A DNA stretch of 64,000 nucleotides. It comes from Carnegiea gigantea. Lineage: Eukaryota > Streptophyta > Magnoliopsida > Caryophyllales > Cactaceae. The stretch is taken from NCBI GenBank assembly GCA_029747015.1, contig JAKOGI010000428.1:129501-193500 (forward strand), read 5' to 3'. The translations under genes were made by a program, and so were the position numbers. Of this stretch, positions 1 to 11,401 are shown piece after piece (positions within the stretch are counted from its first letter, which is position 1; each line of letters starts with the position of its first letter). The notes below the pieces were generated by a model that searched no databases, was not told the origin of the DNA, and was given only the letters and a program-made list of their open reading frames with translations.

Positions 1-328
1 ACACAAGAATTGCTCCCAAATTCCAACCCAAGAGATTGGGGGGGAGGGTAAGTGGGAAACTGGCAAATATGGAGAAAGAAGCCCAACCAGTCAACCCAAC
101 CCCCCCCCCCCCGGGGAAAGAAACATGGAACAATGTTAGGACACAATTGAGAGCTACCCAGTTACAAATGTAGGCCATACACAAACCATCATTTCCTTGA
201 ACAATCACCTCACTACATTAAGTGAAGACAAATCACTCTACAAGAAAAGATAAGAGTTGAAAAAGCCTCACAGCAGAATATTATCCTTGTATTTTAAGAC
301 AAAGATGCTATCTTAAGCAGAAACATAC

Positions 329-3300
329 CTTTTACGGGACAAAGGCAACACTCCCGCTCAATATCTGGTGTTTCACAGGCTCTGCACACCCATGAGGTCA
401 GATCACGAACATTTCTAGCTCCATAGCATTCTTGATGAACAGCAATCTGACATCTAACAGTGCACACATGTAATAGTTAAATTTATTATTTTATGGACAT
501 CTAACACATTAACAGAACAAATATCCTGTTATTCATATTGCATTATCACATGAATACAAGATAACAGATACTTTATTTGATGTTCACTGCAATAATAGGA
601 AATATCATACAACCAAAAAGTTCAACAAATGATATGACAGTAATGATAGCCAATATGACCAACTTATTGCAGAATCATAAACAAATTATAATTCCAGATG
701 AGCCATATCATGGAAAATCCCGAAAAAAAAAAAAAAAGCAAGCCATAACAATAGTAATCGACCATTTAGGATTTTGCAACCACAGGTTAAAGTAATTTAA
801 ATGAAAATACCTATTGCAGATAATGATTTTATTGTAATCCCAATCCTCAACCCATCTACACACAGCACATCTTTCTGTTGTCCACTGGCATAGACAGGCT
901 GGTATTTTTCTGCACATTCAAAATCAAAAAATAACTCAATCAGATCATTCCTTACATAGATCAGGAATCCTGAACAATGCTTTGTGGAGTGCCAGGATAA
1001 TCATTTGTGACCATAGGCTGGGACCCAACCACACCAATCTAAAGTGGGTAATAAATGCCTATCTTAAACAGGTAGTGGATACAAGTTGGATAATTACCTA
1101 TATATTGAGCAGGTTTCCTAACTGTTCGCCCACTAATGTTTTAGGCAGATATAATACAAAAAAGAAAAATTGCAAAAAATGTTCACTTCCCTCTCCTTTG
1201 ACTTCAACTGACACATTTTAGACCATTGTTCTGTCCAGCTCTATCCTCTGTCTTCCACCCTTCAACACTTCCCTCTAACAAGTTAGAATTCACCCGCCAA
1301 TACTGTGTCTCACACAGGATGTTCTTGAAGAACCCGAAGACAGTATTGTGATGGTCGTACTGGTTATGCTTTTTCTATCACTTCCTTTCTGTGAGCTAAC
1401 AATCCTAAAATACTCAGTATTCATTGCTTGACAAAATCATCTACAATGGGTGGGTTATCCACAGGTAGTACGCATCTAGCTGGTATGAATATGGAAAGCA
1501 CTCATACTGGCAATACCTCCAGAAGAACGTCCATGTATAGGATATGGCTGAATGGGTAGGGTTAAATTCTGATAGAGTAAAAAGTAAATGTTTACAGATC
1601 ATCCATTTCCTAACCATAAGTGAATCCCCAATGGGGCACATGAAAATATTAGGAGCACCACTTACCTTGCAAGAACGAAAGCAATTTCTGCTTTCTCAAT
1701 TTCATCGACGGCTTTTTAGGAGGCTTAGCAGAGGCAGCAGCCTGGGCATGATACTCGGCCATCTGTAGCATCTGCAGAAGCAGAAGAACACACTGAATTT
1801 ATTTTGTGAATGACAAAATTGCTGATAGTGTCCATCTGAAATATTAAATTCCAAGAGATAAATGGTTGACATAAAAAGTCAAAACAAAGTAGAAAAGGTT
1901 TAATGTCAAATCACACAGTCACAGCCCCTGAAACAACCCTAACATCAAGTTTTACTCGCACTTCCACTGGCACAACAGTATCATAGATAAAACAACAACA
2001 TTCAAAATCTTCTTTTTGGCCCAAATCAACACAATATGTATGCCACCAGATGATTTATTACAATAAAGGATGATCCAAGATTATAACCAGTTTCTACAAT
2101 CAGAATAAGCTCTTTAGCATAGCAATTGATACTTCTAGCAGATCACAACCCCCCCCCCCCCCCCAAAAAAAAAAAAAAAAAAAAAAAAAACAGGTGCTGA
2201 AGACATACCCATTGCTCCAGTGTCAACATGGAGCCTTTGACTCTAATGCTCTTCTTCCAATTCTTCACCTTGGACCCTGTATGTCTTTCCCAGTCGCTTA
2301 GTTGCTGCTTTTCCGTCCCACAGAATCCACATTTGCAAACAACTCTATAATAAAGCAAAGAAAAAGAGACGATCACTGGAACTTTCTTGATATCAATTCC
2401 TGAAGCTGGAATTGCCTAATGCAAGGTAAGAAACCAGAAACATCAATTATGCATTCTGCTGAACATGCATATTAGGCATCGTAAAATCTGTTGCATTTGC
2501 CACAGACTACCATCTTTAGGAGGAGAAGAGGAGAAAAACTTGCTTCTTAATCAAGGCAGCACGCACAAAGCTGCCAAACATGCCGGGCCGAACGGGCCCC
2601 AGACAACTTCATGAGCGAGGCTTGGCAATGAGGAACCAGATGGACTCACTAAAATAATTAGTCTAGGACACATGAATCCTTAGTATTGTAGGAGGCGTGT
2701 GGCCAAACTGGTAAGAGAGCAGCAGCTCTCAGCTCGCCTGCCATGTGCGCCACTCGGGTTCAAATTCAGGATGCAGCAGTTCTCCAGTTGGGAAACGTGT
2801 CAGGTACCAAGGGGCTTTGGCCCACCCCCCCCCCCTCTTTTTCTTCCCAGGGCTGACCCAATTAGCTCAGTGACTCACCCTCAGCAGGCCAGTCGGAATG
2901 AGACTAGTTAAAAACGGGAGGGGGGGGGATGGTAAGCGAAATGGGCTTGTGGAATTAAACAAATGCCAAGAGTGTGAACAGAAGATGTGATGGAGGTCCA
3001 TCCCCTAACATGATCCATGGCCATCAAGGGAGCCCAAAAGGTCCAAACCTCATGTCCAAGATGCAAGAAATCAATCTAAGGGAACAAGGAAATTATTTCC
3101 TCAAAACTGGAATTTCAGGCGTGCACAAACCCGGTTTTGTGCACGTTATTTCCTAAACTTCCCAAGGCTAAAATGGGGTTGCAGGAAGCCTAAGTTTAAG
3201 TTCAAGATGTGCTCTTTCCATCAAGACCTCTTGCAAGTCATTTGGAGTTCATTTGATACCTCAAAACCTCAGGCAAAGTCAATCACTACATCCTGGCGCT

Positions 3301-4457
3301 GAACTGGGCAGGGCTGAAACAAGAGGTTGTTTGGTGGCCCATTTCTCCTCTATTTGGGTTGAAACTTTTATGGTTTGAAAGTACTTTAAAAATATTATCA
3401 AGTGACCATAAAAAACCTCAGCCAAATTACACTCATGAGGAGCTATTAACCACCAAAACAAGGGAAGAAACACCCTTTTAACCGGGTAATGGGGCAGCCG
3501 GGTACAAGAGAGAAGAGTGAGGTGTTTTATTGCTCTAACCCATGCTTAGCCACTTGCAAGAGTCATCATGAAGGGTACTTAGCTGCCAAGAAGCTTCCAT
3601 TCACCCCTAGGCCGACACATCATCCTCAAGATTAGCATTGAAGAGGTGTCAAGTGGAGGATGCATCTACCCTTTTTTGTTTTGATATGATCTATGTATTT
3701 TTGCCTAGTTTAGCTTATAGTGCAACCTAGGGCCTATGATTTGTACTTGGAACTTTTGTATTAATACCCCCACAAGCCCTTGGCCGGCCACTCAAGCTTG
3801 TTTATTGAATGAAAGTTGAGCTTTGCTCCTTTGAATCCTCAAACTCTCTTCTAGCTTATCTCATCTTTTGGCCAAGTTGAGTGGTGATCTAGTAAGAGTC
3901 TTAACTTCCTTCTTGGTGGTGTTTCTGTATCCAAGAGGTTGTTAAGGGCCCTAACATCAAACCTTGGTGGTGTTTCTGTATCCAAGGTAGGTGTTAGTTC
4001 CGGTTCTATCCCTCCCAACTCAAGGTGAGTTTATGAATTCAAAGTTGCCTTATTGTTACCTTCCATTGCTTTCATCTCACCCTCGTTCCTATCCTCTTGG
4101 GTTTTCCTTGAGGATACATCAAGATGATAATAGTCTCAGCCCATAATCCAACACAAAATTGAAGCACAAGCAGATGAGAGACATAAACTGCAAAAATAAT
4201 ACTTATGATAGATTGCAGCCATTAGGTAGAGCACTAACAAACACAACGCAATGATGCCATGAGAATAAATAATCACTTACAAATGAAGGCTTGGGAAATA
4301 TATGCCTTCCATGCCCGAGCAAACAACATCGACCTTGTCTGGTAACTTAAAATGATCATTGTTTTTATTTAGCCTGCAATCAAAGACAGCATATGCAAGA
4401 CTGTATCAGCCTCCTTCATGACCCAACGCGCGCGCGCGCGTGTGTGCCTACAAACAC

Positions 4458-4505
<48 letters not shown>

Positions 4506-4533
4506 ACAGACACACACACACACACACACACAC

Positions 4534-4574
<41 letters not shown>

Positions 4575-4642
4575 CATATACATATATATACACACATTAT
4601 ATATATATATATATATATATATATTTTATATGTATATACATC

Positions 4643-4684
<42 letters not shown>

Positions 4685-4891
4685 TATGTATACACACACC
4701 CAGACACATATATGTGTGTGTGTGTGTGTGTGTGCGCATGCATGTATGTATGTATATATGTGTATGCATGTGTATGCACACACACACACACGTACGCACG
4801 CACACGCACACGCATATATGTATGCATGCGTGTGCGTGTGCGTACGTATACGTATATATACGTACATATACATATATATATACATACATAG

Positions 4892-4958
<67 letters not shown>

Positions 4959-4967
4959 TACACACAG

Positions 4968-5014
<47 letters not shown>

Positions 5015-7870
5015 TATATGAATCGATAGATAGATATAGATGTATATGAATCGTGCAAAAAAGCCCTTTGAAGACGTATATAATAACAATATCATAAATC
5101 TGGAACTAGACAAAGAAGCTAAGTATACTAACCTCACTTTAGATTGACAATTTTCCGAATCTGATAGTTCAAAGTTGAACTTCACTTTGCAATCAGGGCA
5201 GTAGTAGTCTGTGGCCCCAAGATCCTAACATTATCAAAAGAAACACATTATAGGAGTTTCTCCCTTCTGTTAGCCCGGAATTCAACAAATCTAGATAAGT
5301 AGATGAAGAAACCTTGAAAAGGTTACTTGAAATTTTGTCACATTCTGCATGTACCCAAACTTTACAACCATCACACCTCACCTGATAATATTACCAGTGC
5401 AACGAAATTAAGGATATACCCAGCATTCTGTTCCCCACAAAATTAAAAAAAGAAAACAAAAGTTGGTTATGCTATCGGCAGACTTACCCATTTACCACTA
5501 TCTGATTGCTTTCCTATCTTTTTGCAAATACCGCAGTATTGTTTTAGTCTCAGCGACTGTGTAACAACAAAAGACAAGATTGTCAAGCATGGAATATACT
5601 TAGACAAGCAAGTAATCCTTCTGTCACACTGGCACAAACATGCAGACATACAGTTTAATGGCCAGGTTCAAGATTAGAGCAAAATCAGGAAAAAGAGATT
5701 GCAGGGAAAAGGAAGCCCACTTGACGGGGAATTATTACGTCGGGAATAGAAAACTGCACTCATGGTTTACCAACCTTAGCACAAGTCGTACAATAAAAGT
5801 GGCCCTCCGATGTTGGAGATTTTCCTGCCTTCTTCATCTTGAGTGGAAGCCCTGCACCACATCCTTCACATGACTGTGCATCCCTCGCTTTCTCGAGGCC
5901 ATTCTGCAGAATGATGCTAATTAGGATCAAATTTAAGTGGGCCAAACATATTTATGATACAAGCAGTACTGATTACAATCTCTATTACAAAGACAAGTTG
6001 GCTCTTAACCAAAACTCAGAAAAGTGAAAGAGCACTATGGGAATAGGCTCAAGAGAACAGTCCATTAGTGGCAACACAATGAGAAAAGTCAATATGAAAG
6101 GAAGAAAACAGAAAAAAGAGCCACTTTGAATGGAATAGGTGCCAACGCGACATACGAAGTTACTTGTTTTGGCTAAATTTCTCTGAGCTCTTCAAGGAAA
6201 GACAAGTAATAATCCCTCAAAATGTATTAAACACAATTGAAAGATCACACCAGAGAAGAAACCAAACACGTCGTCTGATTTTGTTGAAGTCGTGACCCTT
6301 AAAATTTGAAGAACAAGGCAGATAAATCAACTTGCCTGGTTGGAATGGCGAAGTTCCTGATAGTGATTTGAACCAGTAGCCTCCTGCATCCCTCTAGAAA
6401 TGGAATCAACACAAGCAGAATTGCCAGCTGCCATACTTATCTCATTCATTAACGTCTCTGTAAATCCATTCTCTGCTAAAAAAGCCTCCTCGATGGCCTT
6501 GTGAAAATTGCTGAGCACACAACCATCCAGGCACGCCTGCTCCTGGAACCTGAATCCATCAAACCCTGCCCTCATCAACAACAAATACTGGTGGAATTTA
6601 CAGCTTTCATATGACAGAAGGTAACAGGCATATACCTATCCACATTATCCACAAATGGAAAGACCCTTTCAGGCTTAACCCAAGCATAGTCCTGCGCATC
6701 AAGATACTCATTTGAATTTCACAACACAATAAACACAACCAACCATAATATCAACATTAATAGTGACAACTAGCTAAGAAGATGTATCACGCTCACCCTT
6801 TGCCTTCCGTTTCCTGAGTACCCAAAAAACATCACGCACACTGCTTTAGGAACACGGTATTCCAAAACCTGCCGTGGAGCTTGAGACGATGGATTGATTA
6901 CTATAGCTGGCCAAGCTGGATCATTTTTCCCCGACTTGGCCCATACGATATCACCAGAAACAAATTCCTCCGAATCGCATGAACCATTATCCACCATGTG
7001 ATGATTCTCCTTCAACATTCCATGACTACTACTATGCAAACGAACCGGGGGCTTCATATCTTCCACCCAATGCCGCTCACGCAATGAAGTTAAAGTACTA
7101 CGAGAACCTGAGTACCGCCTAACATTAAGACCCTTCCTATCTCTTCTGCTCACATGTTCTTCGTAATCCTCATCATCATCATCGTAACCATTACCATACT
7201 CTTCCTCATCCGAAGACGATGAACCTTCGTAAGCATGGTCGTCAAATTTACCCGCATTCCCCCTAATCTTACTACTATTCCCACTAACTCTATACCTCTG
7301 AGCTTTAAAACTAAATTTGTCGTTCTTCCTCATACCAACATCAACGTCGTCATCATCATCATCTTCATTATCATAATCAAAATCAGACTCTCTAACACTA
7401 GTTTTACTACTCTTATCCTTCTTCCAATCATCCAAAATAGAGTCATTAAATCTAGAAGGCAGTACCTGAGCTCGACCTCTAGAAGTCCGCACCAATGGCG
7501 GCCTAGGGTTGTCCTTGGACACCGCAGCCACAGGTCGAGTCTTCTCCATTGTTTTCTCACTCCTCTTCGAATCTGACTCCTCAACCTCACCAGGGGAGCA
7601 CGACACTTCGGTGCACCACGACGCACTGAATCCGCGGAAACTATCGGCGCCGCTAATTATTGGGTGTAAACCATACCCACCAAACGGAATTACCCCGGCA
7701 GCGACTTCTCCGAGAAGACTGAGAGGGAAGTACCCACCACCGGCGCTCTGTTTCCGCCTTTTCCGGTGGTGGTCGGGCGACGAACCATCGTCGTCGTGGA
7801 CAGACGACTGGATGACACGACACCGTTTTAGGGTGGGCATTGTGGATTTCAAGCTCCGTTTGATAATCAT
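329..7870 (-). CDS. ATX4/5-like: ATX3/4/5-type trithorax-like histone H3 lysine methyltransferase, N-terminal 12 exons (partial)
   Basis: Visible exons: 7870-6797, 6691-6636, 6549-6336, 5903-5775, 5556-5488, 5381-5313, 5224-5133, 4373-4281, 2344-2209, 1771-1666, 909-811, 453-329; the rest, including the catalytic SET domain, lies left of base 1. The start is set at MIIKRSLKSTMPTLKRC, which matches the family N-terminus as I recall it; an upstream in-frame Met at 7918 is less likely. Exon 1 ends in a PWWP domain (GDIVWAKSGKNDPAWPAIVI, then DYAWVKP in exon 2). Exons 4-7 hold a PHD finger (CEGCGAGL, YCGICKK, CDGCKVWVHAECD, YYCPDC). Exons 11-12 begin the extended PHD (ERCAVCRWVEDWDYNKI, CQIAVHQECYGARN). 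An acidic stretch lies around residues 190-260. Family members are nuclear enzymes that methylate H3K4. Exon 3 ends at a GC donor and exon 11 is one base short, so its frame breaks (see findings). Phases agree at all other junctions. Confidence 0.93.
2149..2190. repeat. C16-A26 homopolymer junction in ATX intron 9
   Basis: Sixteen C followed directly by twenty-six A, just beyond the donor of ATX exon 9. Tracts of this length are prone to slippage, and the length should be treated as approximate. Confidence 0.9.
2694..2905 (+). mobile_element. Probable tRNA-derived SINE in an ATX intron
   Basis: A pol III A-box-like string (GTGGCCAAACTGGT, 2699-2712) is followed about 45 bases later by a B-box-like string (GGGTTCAAATTC, 2756-2767), the internal promoter layout of tRNA-derived SINEs. 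No clear target duplication was found and the 3' end is uncertain. It lies in the intron between exons 9 and 8 of the ATX gene. Confidence 0.45.
2980..4140. other. Unclassified repeat-like DNA in ATX intron (possible LTR remnant)
   Basis: This non-coding part of the ATX intron is less AT-rich than the surrounding DNA. It contains a 24-bp exact direct repeat (3912-3935 and 3963-3986) and a 10-bp-stem inverted repeat (3120-3145). The texture suggests an old retroelement LTR, but I recognise no PBS, PPT or coding domain, so the class is open. Confidence 0.3.
4427..5012. repeat. Compound dinucleotide microsatellite in ATX intron 7
   Basis: Nearly 600 bases of alternating CG, CA, GA, TA and GT runs, with GA blocks at both sides (about 4536-4572 and 4974-5011), TA blocks (about 4599-4624 and 4900-4947) and CA blocks facing a GT block near 4716-4733. 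It lies in the intron between exons 7 and 8. Long open frames across it are low-complexity artefacts. Confidence 0.97.
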
Positions 7871-8033
7871 CTCAGACAATAATCTCCCAATCCGAATACG
7901 TATTCGAATTGGACACACACAAACCCTAAATTTAAAAAACTAAAAACCCTAACATTTAGGGCTCAAATTCATCAGGATCCCCACCTCAGATGCAACAAAA
8001 CAGAGAGACCAACAACTTCAAACTCCGAACGAT

Positions 8034-8038
<5 letters not shown>

Positions 8039-8066
<28 letters not shown>
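8039..8066. repeat. (GA)n in the ATX 5' leader or proximal promoter
   Basis: A pure GA run about 170 bases upstream of the ATX start codon. It reads as CT in the gene's own direction, a common plant leader or core-promoter feature and a possible GAGA-factor (BPC) site. Confidence 0.7.
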
Positions 8067-8069
<3 letters not shown>

Positions 8070-8400
8070 GGGCGGGAAATTGGGGATCTGGGAGAAAGGA
8101 TCGAAATTGAAGAAACAGAGAGAGAGAAAGCAACAAATTTTATTAAAATCAAAAGAAGAAGCGATTTGGGTAATCAATAAAAATCAAAAGCAGAAGAAGA
8201 AATGACGGATTAAACTGTTTTATTCATTCATTGATTCATTCATTCATAGAATCGAAGAATTGCATCCTTGCTCTGTTTAAAAAAAACAATAAAAATGGGG
8301 GAATTGGGGCGTTTTTGTAGAGAGAGAAAGGGGAATGTGGATTGACTGAGAAAGACAGAGAGGAGAGAGAAAGAGAGTCGGTCTCGGCGTTATCCTTCTT

Positions 8401-11150
8401 GTTGGGGGAAGCGTGATGGTAGTAAGTTTAGTTTTAGTATTAACAAATCAAAATTGAGGAGGCCTTACAATTACCAAACAATAAAATAAAATGAATTAAT
8501 CCCAATTTTCACTTCAATTTGGAGGGAGAAAATCTCTGCAATTTTGTTTTTTCTTCTTATTTTTGGGGAAAATGTCTGCAACAATGGAGGTGGTTTATAT
8601 TCCTTTTGTTCTTTTTTTTTTTTTAAATGTTTCGGGATTCCAAGAGTGTTGGAAATGGATAAAGGGAAGTGGGCACCAAAATAAACGTGATGAAATTGAA
8701 GTTGAAGGTGAATGTGAAATTGATGGATGTAATTGTAAACTAAAGTCTCCTTCAATGGCTGACATACATGCCCTATACATGTTGCAGTGACCTCCATGGT
8801 GGGAACATACTAAACTTACTGAATTAAAAGCTTCTAATCACAAATTCATCATCCTAAATTTGTGTTTTTTTCTTATTAATGCAGTTTTAATCACCACGAT
8901 TTGAGTTCAATTGGGTTATGTGTTGAATTTGGAGGAGTTTTCCCAGGTCGAGGCTGAAACCTGCTTTGCCACGAGGAAAACAACAAGAGTTGATAAGGAG
9001 AAGTATTCTTTTTCTTTTTTTTGGGGGGGGTTTTTTTTTTGTTTTTAAAAAGAGCTTGGAATAATTTTCCATCGTGGAAGCCTGTAAACCAGTAATGGGT
9101 AGAAACACTGTGTGCGTTTTTGAAGTGGGTAATTGAAGAACGATGAGTTAAAAATATTAGTGTTTGTATTTTTGATTTGTCTTGGGAGATTTTGGGGTTA
9201 GCATAAGAATCTGCTTTTATAGCTTGGATTTCAAAATAAAAAAGCCTTTATAGGGGTGATTTTGTGATATGATGAGAGAGAGTAGATCTGAAAGAGGAAC
9301 CGATTACATCTGATCTTAATCTATCTTAGAGGAGTGTGGCGCCATTAATGGAAGCAAGGAACAATGAGTGGCATATGGGGAAGGAAGGAGAAGAACAGGC
9401 ACAGAGGGAATATACCAATAGACAAAAAATGGTCTTTCTGTACACTGATGACTGATCCGAAGCAAAGCTTTCAGGCCACTTCACTTGTTCTTAGGCCCAG
9501 TGCATCTCAGCCATCTCTCTTAGCTTCCAAGCCTGGAAACCCGGTTTTCCAGGGAAGTGGTGGTGGAATCTGGCGATGGCTGGGCGGTTCAAGCAGCCAA
9601 AGTGGCCCCTCCAAACACCCAAATCTGTCTCCTACGCATGTAGTTGGCTCAAGATGAAGTGGGGAAGGGTTGGGGGGGGGGGGGCGTTGTGAGAGAGGGT
9701 AGCCTTAATTGTGGTGGGGTGGCCCTTTGGTTATGGTTGAGGTGTGCGTGATTCTGATTCATATTTCATACCTCATATTCATCACTTGGACTGGGCATTT
9801 AACAAAAGACAACCCCCCCGCAACCCAAAACAAAAAATCCCAGCATAAAGTATTGTCTTCTGCAATTGGCTTGTCTTTCTACCTTCACCCCACATCTTTC
9901 CCGTCTCACTCAGTTATGGGAACCTAGAGAGAGTCATTAATGGTTACTAAATGCTCTGCCGTTGGCTTCTCGGGTTCGATTTCGGGCTTTTTGGGAAGGT
10001 GGGAATGGGGTGTTGGAGCAGTCGGACTGGGAGGGCCATCACTTGCCACCTTCTCCATCCTTCTAAGCATCACTTCACCTCCTGATGTGATGATAAGTGC
10101 TGGTCCTCTTGGGTATGTTTGAGCAGTTCTGACATCTATGTCTGAGGCAAAGTTGGTGACTAATGGGCATGATTAACGTTAGCTTGTTTTGTTGCTTCTA
10201 GTACACCACAATCTTCACTTGACTGTGTTGTACTTTCATTCAGCATGTAATGTAACAATTGTCTTTGTAACTTTCCACTTTCTACCCTCGAGCTTTGTGA
10301 CTGCAAGTGTCCTTCCAGTTTCTACTTTGATTGACCATATTTTACCCTCGTAGTTGCTGACAGGGGATGCAAAATGTCTCCTTTATCCTTCGGACTCTTC
10401 CTTGATACTAGGTCCCACTCTATGAAGCCTAGGCTCGGTACGGAGCGGGCCTCAAACCCAAGAAAGGGCTAAGTGGCGTAGGCCTAAGCCAATCATGTTG
10501 CTGGCCTACCCTATGAGTTTGGGAGGAGGACAAGCCAGGTGTGATGCCACTGAAAGAATTCCCTGATCAGTGATGATATGAGCAGTGTGCCACTTGATTT
10601 GTTGCAAGCCATGCAAGTGCATCTTCAGTCTACTTTCTATGTAGTAGCCTTACTCCACGTGGTCGATGATATTTCATTCATTAGTTCAAGTTCTAAAAGA
10701 TTCCATATTGCACCCTCCATTCACTTACTATTCATGTCAATCAGCCAAGCACTTGTCAATTCTCTGGATTTCATCATCCCAATACTACATCAACCTACCC
10801 TAGCCCATAGCCTCTTATGCTGTTCCGCATCATGTGAGGTAATTCCATGTTGAGTACAAATATCTCATTTGGGCTCCACCAAGAAATTTTACACTTATAA
10901 AGATTACTGATCCCTCTAAACCCTGTTAAAGTAGGATCCATGCTGATGGAAACTGTCTAATAGGAATTGTCGTCAAGCAAGACTACAAACAAAAATCAAC
11001 TTCAAGTGAACACCAACCAAAAATATCAACCACTTCACTACTCCAATCCCCGCATTTGCATTATTCTTAAGAGAATATGAACCAGATCACAAACTCACGG
11101 TAGACAACATACATAATCGTTTCTTTGCATATATGTTGATGGCAACAGGG
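8401..11150. other. Intergenic region between the ATX 5' end and the CCT gene 3' end
   Basis: I found no convincing gene. Open frames here are short, lack family motifs and do not splice into a longer product. The left part should hold the ATX promoter and the right edge the CCT-gene 3' UTR. A T8-G8-T10 homopolymer block lies near 9015-9040 and a poly-G run near 9671-9682. The stretch around 10915-10950 resembles the end of the TTG-tailed SINE-like repeats seen elsewhere in the window. Confidence 0.6.
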
Positions 11151-11401
11151 TAGTAGCATCTTATATTATCCCAGCCATATACATAGGACTCCAAGCTAAG
11201 CTATCTATGCCAAATAGAGCAAGGAATTTATTACAACGAATAAGGGATAGTCCAGTGCTTCCTTTTTGAGGGGGGGTGGTCTTAAAGCTAAATAGCCAAA
11301 CCCTCATAGATGGGTGCCTTAGCTTCTATCTCTACTCCCTGCTGTGCCTCTACCTACTTTTCTTCCTAGGTTCTGTCCGTCAACATCGATGATCAAATCA
11401 A

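Noticed and set aside
2694..2770. A tRNA gene
   Set aside because: Box A and box B words are present but no acceptor stem or cloverleaf can be drawn; a SINE is more likely.
4369..5185. Open frames up to 245 codons on both strands
   Set aside because: They are translations of dinucleotide repeats (HTHTHT, RERERE, YIYIYI) inside an ATX intron.
7235..7943. Plus-strand open frames opposite ATX exon 1
   Set aside because: Antisense shadows of a well-supported coding exon, with no motif of their own.
9364..10853. Plus-strand frames of 60-97 codons, including 10578-10853
   Set aside because: No family signal, no splice partners and no codon pattern unlike chance.
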